Positions 17,152-25,653 of a stretch of 64,000 nucleotides of DNA are shown in pieces. Position 1 is the stretch's first letter. Each line of letters starts with the position of its first letter. A program made the translations under genes and the position numbers. Origin of the DNA: Bacteroidota bacterium. GTDB taxonomy: Bacteria > Bacteroidota > Bacteroidia > Chitinophagales > Chitinophagaceae. Where the stretch lies: assembly GCA_947456625.1 (NCBI GenBank), contig CANGQJ010000004.1, positions 1 through 64,000 on the forward strand, written 5' to 3'. The notes below the pieces were generated by a model. It was not told the DNA's origin. It made no database searches and saw nothing but the letters and a program-made list of their open reading frames with translations.

Positions 17152-17808
17152 ATGACAATACATAAAGAAGGAACCGCCTCAATTGCTTTAACTGCCTTAG
17201 TTGTTGGCGCTATCAATATTGCTAACTTTTCTTACTTATTTCCAGTTAGCACTATTGCGGCTTGGGGATTATTTATAGTAACATTAGGATTATTCCTTTT
17301 TATTGTTTCTTTTTTTAGAATGCCAAACCGAAAACTAACACTTAACGAGGCTTCAATTGTGTCTCCTGCAGATGGTAAAGTAGTAGTAATAGAGGAAGTG
17401 GAGCCAGATGAATATTACACAGAAAAAAGAATTCAAGTTAGTGTATTTATGAGTCCTGCAAATGTGCATGTAAACAGAACGCCCATTGCTGGAAAAATTA
17501 TTTATAATAAATATCATCCTGGTAAATTTTTAGTGGCATGGCATCCAAAGTCGTCTACCGATAATGAACGTTGGTCGGTAGTTATTGAAAACGAAAAGGG
17601 AAGTATTTTATTAAAACAAATTGCTGGAGCACTTGCCCGTCGTATTTGCAATTATGCTTCCGAAGGTACTATGTTTGAACAGTGTGGTGAATATGGCTTT
17701 ATTAAATTTGGAAGTAGAGTGGATTTATTACTGCCTGTTGGAACAAAAATTAATTGTAAAATTGGAGATGTGGTTAAAGGAGGCGTAACCGTTTTAGCAA
17801 CTTGGTAA
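17152..17808 (+). CDS. psd: Phosphatidylserine decarboxylase, short (archaeal-type) form
   Basis: Converts phosphatidylserine to phosphatidylethanolamine. It is made as a 218-residue proenzyme that cleaves itself before Ser188 in the GSR motif (IKFGSRVDL), generating the pyruvoyl cofactor. SPADGKVV (Asp74) and VHVNRTPIAG (His106) are the other conserved blocks. Two N-terminal membrane segments span about residues 10-28 and 34-54. The length fits the short PSD-A class rather than the 320-residue E. coli type. It follows cdsA and is terminated at 17829. Confidence 0.94.
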   Translation: MTIHKEGTASIALTALVVGAINIANFSYLFPVSTIAAWGLFIVTLGLFLFIVSFFRMPNRKLTLNEASIVSPADGKVVVIEEVEPDEYYTEKRIQVSVFMSPANVHVNRTPIAGKIIYNKYHPGKFLVAWHPKSSTDNERWSVVIENEKGSILLKQIAGALARRICNYASEGTMFEQCGEYGFIKFGSRVDLLLPVGTKINCKIGDVVKGGVTVLATW

Positions 17809-17828
17809 TTTTACATGAATAATATTTA

Positions 17829-17857
17829 AAAAGGCTTCGAAATTTCGAGGCCTTTTT
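17829..17857. terminator. Terminator between psd and the HAD gene
   Basis: AAAAGGCTTCG and CGAGGCCTTTT form a stem with one G-U type mismatch and T-runs on both strands, between convergent genes. It probably acts bidirectionally. Confidence 0.85.
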
Positions 17858-17880
17858 ATTTGGAGAATGATGCACCTAAA

Positions 17881-18591
17881 TTATAATATATTTTCCAACT
17901 CTTTTAAATGAGTAATCGTATAAGTAGCTTGAACAGTAGGTGTGGCTTTAATATGGTTTACAAATACCGAATCCATGCCTATATTAATGGCGCCTTGTAT
18001 ATCGGCTGATTCGTTGTCGCCAATCATAATACTTTCACCAACCTGCGCATTAGATTTACTTAAGGCAAATTCAAATATTTCCTTATGTGGTTTTAAACTA
18101 TTACTCGCTTCTGAGGTAATTACTTCAGTAAAGTATTTTGCAATATTTGAGTTATTTATTTTTTTAAATTGTACCGACTCAAATCCGTTCGTAATTAAAT
18201 GCATTACATATCTTTTTTGTTGCAAATAGTTTAATATTTCAATGGTATAAGGAAACAAATTTGTTTTATTGGGCAGGATGTCTAAATAGTCATGTGACAT
18301 GGCTTTAGAAAGTTTTTCATCTGCAATTTTATAGTCTAATAAACTTAAATAGATACGTTTCCATCTAAGTTCCTCTTGCTTAATAAAACCTTTGGTATAG
18401 CGGTCCCATAAACGATGGTTGTGTACACTGTAAGTATCGTAAAAAGCATCAAAATCCAGAATGCCTTTTGAGGCTAAATCAAATTTTAGATGCAAATCCC
18501 ATAAAGTATCTTTTGAATTCATTTCAAAGTCCCAAATGGTATGATCTAAATCAAAAAAAAGGTGTTTATAATTGTTATGTTTATTAAGCAT
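17881..18591 (-). CDS. HAD-superfamily hydrolase, YjjG/noncanonical pyrimidine nucleotidase type
   Basis: A 236-residue haloacid-dehalogenase phosphatase. The motifs are FFDLDHTIWDFE (nucleophile Asp), ITNGFE (motif II Thr), a conserved Lys in SLKPHKEIF and GDNESADIQGA (motif IV acids). DLDHTIWDF and the overall length match the YjjG family of pyrimidine 5'-nucleotidases that clear damaged nucleotides. I place the start at ATG 18591, directly before the first catalytic strand. An upstream GTG would extend 45 bases into the divergent promoter region and add an unmatched tail. Confidence 0.86.
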   Translation of the reverse strand: MLNKHNNYKHLFFDLDHTIWDFEMNSKDTLWDLHLKFDLASKGILDFDAFYDTYSVHNHRLWDRYTKGFIKQEELRWKRIYLSLLDYKIADEKLSKAMSHDYLDILPNKTNLFPYTIEILNYLQQKRYVMHLITNGFESVQFKKINNSNIAKYFTEVITSEASNSLKPHKEIFEFALSKSNAQVGESIMIGDNESADIQGAINIGMDSVFVNHIKATPTVQATYTITHLKELENIL

Positions 18592-18615
18592 GAGCGAAAA
18601 TACAATTTTGGGAGT

Positions 18616-18623
18616 TATCTTTA
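18616..18623 (+). promoter_or_regulatory. Weak -7-like element before the SDR gene
   Basis: TATCTTTA matches TAnnTTTG at seven of eight positions and sits 18 bases before the ATG, the same spacing seen for perfect elements elsewhere in this window. Confidence 0.3.
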
Positions 18624-18641
18624 ACAAGTAAAGCACAGATT

Positions 18642-19340
18642 ATGAATATAGTTATCACGGGAGCCTCTAAGGGAATTGGGTTTGCTATTGCCCAAATTTT
18701 TGCAGCAAGTGGGCATCATTTATTTTTAACTAGTAAAACAGCATCTGCTTTGCAGGAGGCAGTTGCGCTGCTTGAAAAGCAAAATCCAGCTATTAAAATT
18801 AATTCCTTTCCTGCCGACCTTTCAAAAAAGTCCGAGGTGGAGAAATTTGCCAATTGGTGTTTGGATAATACCAGCCCTGATATTTTAGTTAATAATGCTG
18901 GTTATTTTGTTCCTGGTAAACTACAAAACGAGGAGGATGGACAATTACAGGATCAATTAAATGTAAATTTGTTTTCGGCCTATCATTTAACTAGGGCATT
19001 GCTTCCTGTTATGATTGCCAAAAAAACAGGCCATATTTTTAATATTTGCTCCATTGCTTCACATGCTGCATATGAAAACGGAGGGGCTTACAGCATAAGT
19101 AAATTTGCATTACTTGGTTTTTCAAAAAATTTAAGACTGGAATTAAAAGACAAGGGTATTAAAGTTACTGCTGTGAGTCCTGGTGCAGTATTTACCAATA
19201 GCTGGTCAGGTTCTGGCGTTAATCCTAGCCGTATTATGGAATCTGGTGATATTGCTAAGATGGTATTTGCTGCTAGTAATTTAAGTCCGCAGGCAGTGGT
19301 AGAGGATATTATAATGCGTCCACAATTAGGTGATTTGTAA
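18642..19340 (+). CDS. Short-chain dehydrogenase/reductase
   Basis: A 232-residue classical SDR. The cofactor motif TGASKGIG is at 6-13, NNAG at 84-87 and the catalytic Ser137, Tyr150 and Lys154 are in place (ICSIAS and AYSISK). The C-terminus is short and lacks a long substrate loop. It uses NAD(P)H to reduce or oxidise an alcohol/ketone pair; the substrate is unknown and it is not clearly FabG, which is usually about 248 residues. It converges with the small gene at 19346 across only five bases and no terminator is visible between them. Confidence 0.88.
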   Translation: MNIVITGASKGIGFAIAQIFAASGHHLFLTSKTASALQEAVALLEKQNPAIKINSFPADLSKKSEVEKFANWCLDNTSPDILVNNAGYFVPGKLQNEEDGQLQDQLNVNLFSAYHLTRALLPVMIAKKTGHIFNICSIASHAAYENGGAYSISKFALLGFSKNLRLELKDKGIKVTAVSPGAVFTNSWSGSGVNPSRIMESGDIAKMVFAASNLSPQAVVEDIIMRPQLGDL

Positions 19341-19345
19341 TATTG

Positions 19346-19624
19346 CTATAACCTTTCTTCGGTGTCATCAATTCTGGGCATGGCATTAAAACTTTCTCTA
19401 GCTTTTTTAGTGGCGGCTAGTCTTTCTAAAACAATCGCTGCAATTAATTTTCCTGCATCTTCGTTGGGGTGAGCTTGTAATATGTTTTTAAGCTTTGCTT
19501 CGGATACATCTATGCGATAAAGAATTTGCACAAGCCGTGAAAAATTGTTTTTAATTAATTCATTAATGGCTTGCTCCAAACTGGGAGTGTCTAATTTTTC
19601 AAGTGACTGTAAATTTATTTCCAT
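19346..19624 (-). CDS. Small conserved-looking hypothetical protein
   Basis: A 92-residue soluble, largely helical protein that I do not recognise. It begins MEINLQSLEKLDTPSLEQA and continues with LIKNNFSRLVQILYRIDVSEAKLKNILQ, then a charged tail ending DDTEERL. I choose ATG 19624 because it falls five bases after the stop of the TIGR02757 gene; a longer reading frame upstream would lie inside that gene. The spacing implies cotranscription and perhaps functional coupling with the TIGR02757 protein. Codon use is like its neighbours. Confidence 0.7.
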   Translation of the reverse strand: MEINLQSLEKLDTPSLEQAINELIKNNFSRLVQILYRIDVSEAKLKNILQAHPNEDAGKLIAAIVLERLAATKKARESFNAMPRIDDTEERL

Positions 19625-19628
19625 AAAA

Positions 19629-20423
19629 TTATTTGAGATAATTAAATTTTTCCGAAACCCCCATACTAAATAATGCAAAATCATATTTAACTGGATCTTT
19701 TGGGTCAAGCATTTTACAATAGTTGGTTAAATCAAGTGCTGCTTGCCAATTGGTTTGTGGTCTTTTCAAAATACCCAATGCTCTTGAAACCCTTGCTACA
19801 TGTACATCAATGGGGATAATAAGTTCAGAAGGTTTTACTCCATTCCAAATGCCAAAATCAACACCTGTATTGTCTTTTCTGAGCATCCATCTTAAAAACA
19901 TGTTTAACCTTTTACAAGTAGAACCACTTACAGGACTTGAAATATGCTTTTGAGTACGTTTCGGAGCATCTTCTAAGGACATGAAGTAGTTTTGAAAATG
20001 TATTAATGCATTTTCAATATTTTTTATTTTATTACCAGTTATATTGTTTTCAAAAAATGCTGATTCAAGACTACTGTATTTATTAAAATGGTGTTTAAAA
20101 AATGCAATACAATATAAAGCATCTGTATCGTTAAATGTTCTGTGTACAAAACCAATAATATTTTTTAAATCTTTGTTACTATGGTTCATGCAAAATGCAT
20201 ATGGAGCATTATCCATTCTATTTAATAATTCATTGCTCTTATTAATAATGGTGGTTCTGTTCCCCCATGCAAAGATAGCTGCAAAAAAACCTGCAATCTC
20301 AATGTCCTGCTGCTTAGTAAATACATGTGGAATACAAATAGGATCCTTGTGAATGAACTCCGTTTTATTATACTGCTTTACCTTTTGGTCTAATATTTTT
20401 TTTATTTCTTGTTGTGTGGGCAC
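19629..20423 (-). CDS. TIGR02757 family protein
   Basis: A 264-residue protein of the TIGR02757 family, common in Bacteroidota and of unknown function. Recognisable blocks are DPICIPHVFTKQQDIEIAGF, AIFAWGNRTTIINKS and the C-terminal IPIDVHVARVSRALGIL, the last resembling a helix-hairpin-helix/DNA glycosylase-like segment. I infer a possible nucleic-acid role from that resemblance only. The start is GTG (at 20423), with no closer ATG that would keep the N-terminal block. It is flanked by the PLP enzyme upstream and the 92-residue protein downstream on the same strand. Confidence 0.82.
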   Translation of the reverse strand: MPTQQEIKKILDQKVKQYNKTEFIHKDPICIPHVFTKQQDIEIAGFFAAIFAWGNRTTIINKSNELLNRMDNAPYAFCMNHSNKDLKNIIGFVHRTFNDTDALYCIAFFKHHFNKYSSLESAFFENNITGNKIKNIENALIHFQNYFMSLEDAPKRTQKHISSPVSGSTCKRLNMFLRWMLRKDNTGVDFGIWNGVKPSELIIPIDVHVARVSRALGILKRPQTNWQAALDLTNYCKMLDPKDPVKYDFALFSMGVSEKFNYLK

Positions 20424-20440
20424 AATCTTAATTTAAAGCA

Positions 20441-21592
20441 CTAGCCAATTGCTTGCGCTAAATCGTTTATAATATCTTCGGCGTCCTCAATTCCTACACT
20501 TAATCGTATTAATCCGTCGGTTAGCCCATTTGCAATTCTTATATCTCTTGGAATAGATGCATGTGTCATGCTAGCGGGGTGATTTATTAGTGATTCAACC
20601 CCACCTAAACTTTCTGCTAATGAAAATATTTTTGTACTTGATAAAACCTTTGTTGCAGCTGCGATACTATTGTCTTTTAAGGTAAAGCTCATCATACCAC
20701 CAAATCCGCGCATTTGTTTTTTGGCAGTTTCATGATTAGGATGATCCTCAAAACCACACCAGTATACTTTAGAAACTTTTGTATGACCACGTAAATAAGC
20801 TGCTACTTTTTCTCCATTTTCACAATGCCTTTGCATACGTACGTGTAAAGTTTTTATACCCCTTAGTACTAAAAAACAGTCCTGTGGTCCTGGTACGGCT
20901 CCTGTGCTTTTTTGAATAAAATATAATTGATCTCGTAATTCCACATTGTTTAGCATTAGGCATCCTTGTATCACATCGCTATGGCCTCCTAAATATTTAG
21001 TAGCCGAGTGCATAACAATGGTTGCACCTTGGTCCAAAGGATTTTGTAAATAAGGAGATGCAAATGTATTGTCAACACATACCATACAATTGTGTTTTTT
21101 GCCAATAGCTGCAACTGCCTCAATATCTGTTATATTCATTAATGGATTTGTTGGAGTCTCAATCCAAATTAATTTTGTTTTTGGTGTAATTGCATTGGCT
21201 ACATTTTGTGCATTGGAGGTATCTACATAGTTAAATTTTATATTCATTTTCTCATAAACTTTGGAAAACAAACGATACGTGCCACCGTACATATCATGCG
21301 CTGCAATAACTTCATCGCCAGGCACTAATAATCGCATTACAGCGTCGGTAGCTGCAACACCACTAGCAAATGCCAAACCGTATTTTGCATTTTCGATTAC
21401 AGCAAAAGCTTCCTCTAAAGCAAAGCGTGTTGGATTTTGGCTTCTTGCATATTCATAGCCTTTATGCACGCCTGGAGCGGATTGTACATAAGTGGAGGTT
21501 TGATAAATAGGGGTCATAATAGCACCTGTGCTTGGATCGGGGAGTGCTCCAGCATGAATATATTTAGTACCTAAATTATTTTTATTGCGCAT
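20441..21592 (-). CDS. Trans-sulfuration PLP enzyme (cystathionine gamma-synthase/lyase)
   Basis: A 383-residue Cys/Met metabolism PLP protein. Lys199 in HSATKYLGGHSD binds PLP and Asp174 in CVDNTFASPYLQ contacts the ring nitrogen. YEYARSQNPTRFALE carries the Tyr and Arg of the neighbouring-subunit site. The family contains MetB (cystathionine gamma-synthase) and cystathionine gamma-lyase; sequence alone does not settle which, though the split metH operon in the same window shows methionine is made here. It follows the DUF1648 gene by 24 bases on the same strand. Confidence 0.9.
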   Translation of the reverse strand: MRNKNNLGTKYIHAGALPDPSTGAIMTPIYQTSTYVQSAPGVHKGYEYARSQNPTRFALEEAFAVIENAKYGLAFASGVAATDAVMRLLVPGDEVIAAHDMYGGTYRLFSKVYEKMNIKFNYVDTSNAQNVANAITPKTKLIWIETPTNPLMNITDIEAVAAIGKKHNCMVCVDNTFASPYLQNPLDQGATIVMHSATKYLGGHSDVIQGCLMLNNVELRDQLYFIQKSTGAVPGPQDCFLVLRGIKTLHVRMQRHCENGEKVAAYLRGHTKVSKVYWCGFEDHPNHETAKKQMRGFGGMMSFTLKDNSIAAATKVLSSTKIFSLAESLGGVESLINHPASMTHASIPRDIRIANGLTDGLIRLSVGIEDAEDIINDLAQAIG

Positions 21593-21616
21593 AAATTATT
21601 TCATATAAGGTACTTA

Positions 21617-22279
21617 TTAATTTATTTTATTGCCGTTTTTAAACATACGGTATGAAAATATAGTAGGTATGGTTATCATGACAATAATACATCCTAAAAA
21701 AACTACAAAAGCGGCTACATTTGGCAAAAGTAAAGTTCCAATAGCTTGAATAATGCCACTATATAACCAAACCTTACCTGCAACTTTATGTGTTTCATTC
21801 CAGTTGTCTTCATTTTCTAAAGTCCATGGTAATTTAAAACCTGCAAAATAATTTTGATGCAATTTAGGCATATACAACCCTAATCCAGCAAATGATATTC
21901 CAATAAATGGAAGTAATATTTTAGTAATATTTATATTATTATTGGTAGCAGAATAAGTGATAATAGTTCCTAGAACACTTAAAAACGCAACCATAAATAG
22001 AGCAAACTTTTTAAACATACCATCGTCTTCGGTTTTGAATCTTTTTGGATCAAAATTTTTAATATTAGAAAGTAGAAAAAAGGTAAATAATCCAACACCA
22101 CTTAGAATTGCGGGGACTAAAAAAATACTGCCTCTGTCTCCAAAACCGTCTGCCTCTCCTTTATAATTAAAATGGGTTGGAATGGTTGCGGGTAAACTCG
22201 GAAATACAAATGCAGCATATCCAAAGGGAATAGCCAAAAGCACAAGGGCTATAAGTAGGTTAGGGGTTGACTTTTTCAT
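21617..22279 (-). CDS. DUF1648-domain membrane protein
   Basis: A 220-residue membrane protein. The N-terminal DUF1648 block LPATIPTHFNYKGEADGFGD follows the first transmembrane segment. Further hydrophobic stretches occur around the middle and C-terminus (about six in all), and YMPKLHQNYFAGFKLPWTLEN resembles the SdpI immunity-protein motif, as in YhfA/SdpI-like proteins. The function is unknown; the SdpI resemblance is weak evidence for envelope signalling or immunity. I choose ATG 22279; an upstream start would run into the promoter area of the divergent gene. Confidence 0.75.
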   Translation of the reverse strand: MKKSTPNLLIALVLLAIPFGYAAFVFPSLPATIPTHFNYKGEADGFGDRGSIFLVPAILSGVGLFTFFLLSNIKNFDPKRFKTEDDGMFKKFALFMVAFLSVLGTIITYSATNNNINITKILLPFIGISFAGLGLYMPKLHQNYFAGFKLPWTLENEDNWNETHKVAGKVWLYSGIIQAIGTLLLPNVAAFVVFLGCIIVMITIPTIFSYRMFKNGNKIN

Positions 22280-22346
22280 AGGTTTAATTATTTTAAGTAC
22301 TGGGCTGTAATCCTTACACAAGTTACTATTTATGCCTAAAAAAAAT

Positions 22347-22354
22347 TACTTTTG
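22347..22354 (+). promoter_or_regulatory. -7 promoter element of the deoxyhypusine-synthase-like gene
   Basis: TACTTTTG is a perfect TAnnTTTG match, 16 bases before the ATG at 22371. It lies inside the longer reading frame that would start at 22332, which argues for the later start codon. Confidence 0.55.
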
Positions 22355-22370
22355 CATCAAATCTGAAAAA

Positions 22371-23345
22371 ATGAGTAAAGGACCAGTTTCACAATTTATC
22401 GAACATCATTATAGACATTTTAACGCTGCCGCTTTAGTGGACGCTGCCAAAGGCTATGAAACCCATTTATTAGAGGGCGGTAAAATGCTGGTAAGTTTAG
22501 CAGGTGCTATGAGCACCGCCGAATTAGGTATTAGTTTGGCCGAAATGATTCGTCAGGATAAAATTGCCATTATAAGTTGCACAGGGGCCAACTTAGAGGA
22601 AGACGTAATGAACTTAGTTGCACATAGTCACTATAAGCGTGTTCCAAACTACCGTGACTTAACACCACAGGACGAGTGGGATTTATTAGAAAATCATTAC
22701 AACAGGGTGACCGATACTTGTATTCCTGAGGAGGAGGCTTTTCGTCGTTTACAAAAGCATTTAGTAAAAGTGTGGAAGGATGCCGAAGCTGCAGGCGAAA
22801 GATATTTCCCTCATGAGTTTTTATACAAAGTGGTTTTAAGCGGTGACTTAGAACAATACTATGAAATTGATCCAAAAAATAGTTGGATTGTAGCAGCAGC
22901 AAAAAAGAATATTCCAATTATTGTACCAGGATGGGAGGATAGTACTACAGGAAATATTTTTGCCAGCTATGTTATTAAAAATGAATTAAAAGCAAGCACT
23001 GTTAAAAACGGAATTGAATATATGGTGATGTTAACCGAATGGTACCGTGCAAATAGTGGTGGAAAAGGCGTTGGTTTTTTCCAAGTGGGCGGTGGAATAG
23101 CAGGTGATTTCCCAATTTGTGTAGTACCCATGATGTATCAGGATTTAGAATGGCATGATGTTCCTTTTTGGAGTTATTTTTGTCAAATAAGTGATAGTAC
23201 AACTTCTTATGGTTCATATTCTGGTGCGGTTCCAAACGAAAAAATTACATGGGGTAAATTAGATATTCATACTCCTAAGTTTATAGTAGAGAGTGATGCT
23301 ACCATTGTAGTACCATTAATATTTGCATATATACTTGGTCAATAA
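22371..23345 (+). CDS. Deoxyhypusine synthase-like protein
   Basis: A 324-residue member of the deoxyhypusine synthase (DHS) family: NAD-binding Rossmann-like core with ISCTGANLEEDVMNL, FQVGGGIAGDFPI and the terminal TWGKLD, where the Lys (residue 296) corresponds to the enzyme-intermediate lysine of eukaryotic DHS. Eukaryotic DHS transfers aminobutyl from spermidine to eIF5A, but bacteria have no eIF5A, so the acceptor is different. Bacterial relatives have been tied to polyamine formation such as homospermidine. No polyamine genes are adjacent. It is monocistronic with a short leader and its own terminator. Confidence 0.9.
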   Translation: MSKGPVSQFIEHHYRHFNAAALVDAAKGYETHLLEGGKMLVSLAGAMSTAELGISLAEMIRQDKIAIISCTGANLEEDVMNLVAHSHYKRVPNYRDLTPQDEWDLLENHYNRVTDTCIPEEEAFRRLQKHLVKVWKDAEAAGERYFPHEFLYKVVLSGDLEQYYEIDPKNSWIVAAAKKNIPIIVPGWEDSTTGNIFASYVIKNELKASTVKNGIEYMVMLTEWYRANSGGKGVGFFQVGGGIAGDFPICVVPMMYQDLEWHDVPFWSYFCQISDSTTSYGSYSGAVPNEKITWGKLDIHTPKFIVESDATIVVPLIFAYILGQ

Positions 23346-23371
23346 TTAAGTTTATTACTTTATAATACTTT

Positions 23372-23401
23372 AATCCCGAAGCTAATCCCTTCGGGATTTT
23401 T
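23372..23401 (+). terminator. Terminator of the DHS-like gene
   Basis: AATCCCGAA and TTCGGGATT form a hairpin followed by a T-run, 27 bases after the stop codon. Confidence 0.9.
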
Positions 23402-23530
23402 ATTGCAGCTTTTTGCTGCGCGATTTCATATACCTTCCTAGGCTCTATTTCGCAAAACGCTATACCTTATTTCAATTGTAAAAGTTATACTTTTCTAATA
23501 AATGCAATTTGGTGCGGATTGCAATAAAAA
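23397..23530. repeat. Intergenic block bounded by an 11-bp inverted repeat
   Basis: TTTTTATTGCA at 23397-23407 and its exact reverse complement TGCAATAAAAA at 23520-23530 bracket about 112 bases with no gene. Inside is a small hairpin GCAGC-TTTTT-GCTGC just after the left copy, and a near-repeat ATACCTT. Part of each copy coincides with terminator T/A runs, so the symmetry may be partly accidental. Confidence 0.35.
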
Positions 23531-23554
23531 TGCCCCGGAGCGGTCCGAGGCATT
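23524..23554 (-). terminator. Terminator of the tatC-rpiB-M28 operon
   Basis: On the minus strand AATGCC and GGCATT close a stem extended by TCGGA/TCCGG-type pairs, with one mismatch, followed by TTTTTATT. It lies 23 bases past the M28 peptidase stop. Confidence 0.85.
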
Positions 23555-23577
23555 ATATCATGAGTTGTAATGAAAAA

Positions 23578-25125
23578 CTAGCGAGCGGGCATGTTTAAAG
23601 GGATATCTCTTTTTAACATTTCGTCACGGTTTGCAATTTCACATGCTGTATGGTAAACCATTACAGCGCGCTTTCTCATTAATTCAAAATTAATTTTCTC
23701 AATAGTGTCTGTTGGCTTATGATAATCTGCAAGCAACATGCCATCGTAGAAAAATAAAATAGGTACGCCTTTTCTTGCAAAGTTATAATGATCGCTACGG
23801 TAGTAAATTCTATTAGGGTCCTTAGGATCGTCGTATTTATAATCTAAAGTAATATTGCTTGATTTTTTATTCGCAGCTTCGTTAATAATTGGCAAATCAG
23901 AACTTAATTTATCATGACCAATTACGTATACATAATTTAAGGTATCTGCTGTAGGGCGCTCTGTGTCTACTCTTCCAATCATATCGGTATTTAAATCGGC
24001 AGTTGTTTTTTCCAATGGGAAAATAGGGTGCTCTGAATAATATTGAGAACCCCAAAGGCCTTTTTCTTCACCGCTTACTGTCATAAAAACAATGGTTCTT
24101 CTTGGACTTTTTCCTTTTTTAGCCGCAGCTGCAAAAGCCTCTGCCATTTGCATAACACCAACGGTTCCCGAACCATCATCGTCGGCACCGTACCAAATTA
24201 CATTTCCTTTTTTACCTAAATGATCATAGTGTCCTGTTAAAAATAAGTACTCCTCTTTTTTATCAGTACCAGGAAGCATTGCAATTACATTGCTGCTTTC
24301 TAAATTGCTTGTTGTTTTTGTTGCTGCAAAACTAATTGTTGTATTGTAGCTGTCTTTTTTAGCAGCAGCAATTTCGGATATTGATAATTTTGAGTTGGCT
24401 CCAATTAATACACTACCAACTTCTGCAGATACCGATACCATTAAAAATCCTGCAGCCTCACTGCGTTTTAAATATAAAGCTCCTTTAGTATTTGTTGGAC
24501 TTTTAACTGGAAATTCTGAAGATATAATTACAAGGCCCGCAGCTCCTTTTGAAATAGCAGCACGCATTTTAGACATTGGAGATGCTGGATTAGCATTAAA
24601 TGCTCTGCTGCCACCCTGACCCATTGTAGGCATACCTGCGCTGCTGCCTTCTAGTATTAAAACTAATTTTCCTTTCACATCTAAATTTGCATAGTCGTTG
24701 ATGCCTTTATCTGCATCTACAATACCGTAACCTGCATAAACAATATTGTTATAATCCCATTTGCCACTAGCAATTGTTTGCATTGAGAAAGTAAAGTCCT
24801 TATCCCACTCAAAGCTATGACCACCTACTTCTAATTTTTTTTCAGTTAATTCGTCTTGATAAACAGGGTAGGCTTGTTGGTAGCTATTCCCATTACCTGG
24901 CAATAATCCCATTCGCTTAAACTCAGATTCAATGTAGGCTGCAGCACGCTTTTGACCAGGACTCGCCGTTTCACGGCCTTCCATTTCGGCACTAGCAATA
25001 ATAGACAATTTAGCTTTTAAAGCTTCTGCAGTAATTACATTGCTAAATTTAGCAAGCTCCTCTCCTTTTTGTGCATATGCCATTGTACTTAGCAGTGGCA
25101 AAAACAACCAAATTATTTTTTTCAT
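23578..25125 (-). CDS. Secreted M28-family zinc aminopeptidase with PA domain
   Basis: A 515-residue exported peptidase. The signal peptide ends at AYAQ. A protease-associated domain occupies roughly residues 120-250 (VYAGYGIVDADKG, KGAAGLVIISS). The M28 catalytic domain shows the two-zinc ligands TGHYDHLG, DDDGSGTV, SGEEKGLWGS with the base Glu, DMIGR and YRSDHYNF. It likely trims peptides in the periplasm or outside the cell. The last gene of the minus run after rpiB, 23 bases apart, with a strong terminator behind. Confidence 0.93.
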   Translation of the reverse strand: MKKIIWLFLPLLSTMAYAQKGEELAKFSNVITAEALKAKLSIIASAEMEGRETASPGQKRAAAYIESEFKRMGLLPGNGNSYQQAYPVYQDELTEKKLEVGGHSFEWDKDFTFSMQTIASGKWDYNNIVYAGYGIVDADKGINDYANLDVKGKLVLILEGSSAGMPTMGQGGSRAFNANPASPMSKMRAAISKGAAGLVIISSEFPVKSPTNTKGALYLKRSEAAGFLMVSVSAEVGSVLIGANSKLSISEIAAAKKDSYNTTISFAATKTTSNLESSNVIAMLPGTDKKEEYLFLTGHYDHLGKKGNVIWYGADDDGSGTVGVMQMAEAFAAAAKKGKSPRRTIVFMTVSGEEKGLWGSQYYSEHPIFPLEKTTADLNTDMIGRVDTERPTADTLNYVYVIGHDKLSSDLPIINEAANKKSSNITLDYKYDDPKDPNRIYYRSDHYNFARKGVPILFFYDGMLLADYHKPTDTIEKINFELMRKRAVMVYHTACEIANRDEMLKRDIPLNMPAR

Positions 25126-25148
25126 ACCTTTTATTTTTAAATTTTAAT

Positions 25149-25607
25149 TTAAGAACAAGCAATTTTATTTACTCTATTTTGATGTCTACCACCTTCAAAA
25201 GCAGTAGTCATAAATTTCTCAATCATTTCTTTTGCAAGATTAAGCGTTACAAAACGCGCAGGAACACAAATCATATTTGCATTATTGTGCAAGCGAGTAA
25301 GTTCGGCAACCTCTGTTAACCAACAAAGTCCTGCTCTTATATTAGCATGTTTGTTGGCAGTCATAGCCACCCCATTTGCACTACCGCAAAATAAAATACC
25401 AAATGCGGCTTCGCCATTTTCAACACTGCTTGCAGTAGGATGCGCAAAGTCTGGGTAGTCAACCGAGTCCGTATTGTATGTGCCAAAATCCTTTACGGTA
25501 TACCCTTTGGATTCAAGCCAATGAATAACTTCTTTTTTATAATCTATGCCCGCATGGTCGGAGCCAAGGGCAATTGGTTTTGAAATGTCAAAAACATAAG
25601 AAGACAT
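25149..25607 (-). CDS. rpiB: Ribose-5-phosphate isomerase B
   Basis: Interconverts ribose-5-phosphate and ribulose-5-phosphate in the pentose phosphate pathway. It has 152 residues, the family norm. GSDHAGIDYKKEV opens the sugar-phosphate site, with LFCGSANGVAMTANK (catalytic Cys region) and LHNNANMICVPARF following. ATG at 25607 is favoured over an in-frame TTG six bases upstream. The Cys-containing GSANG loop supports RpiB rather than allose-6-phosphate isomerase, although the families overlap. It sits between tatC and the M28 peptidase with short gaps. Confidence 0.94.
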   Translation of the reverse strand: MSSYVFDISKPIALGSDHAGIDYKKEVIHWLESKGYTVKDFGTYNTDSVDYPDFAHPTASSVENGEAAFGILFCGSANGVAMTANKHANIRAGLCWLTEVAELTRLHNNANMICVPARFVTLNLAKEMIEKFMTTAFEGGRHQNRVNKIACS

Positions 25608-25653
25608 AAACAATTATTTTAAAGGTTAGTTATTGTTAGTTAATACTTAAATA

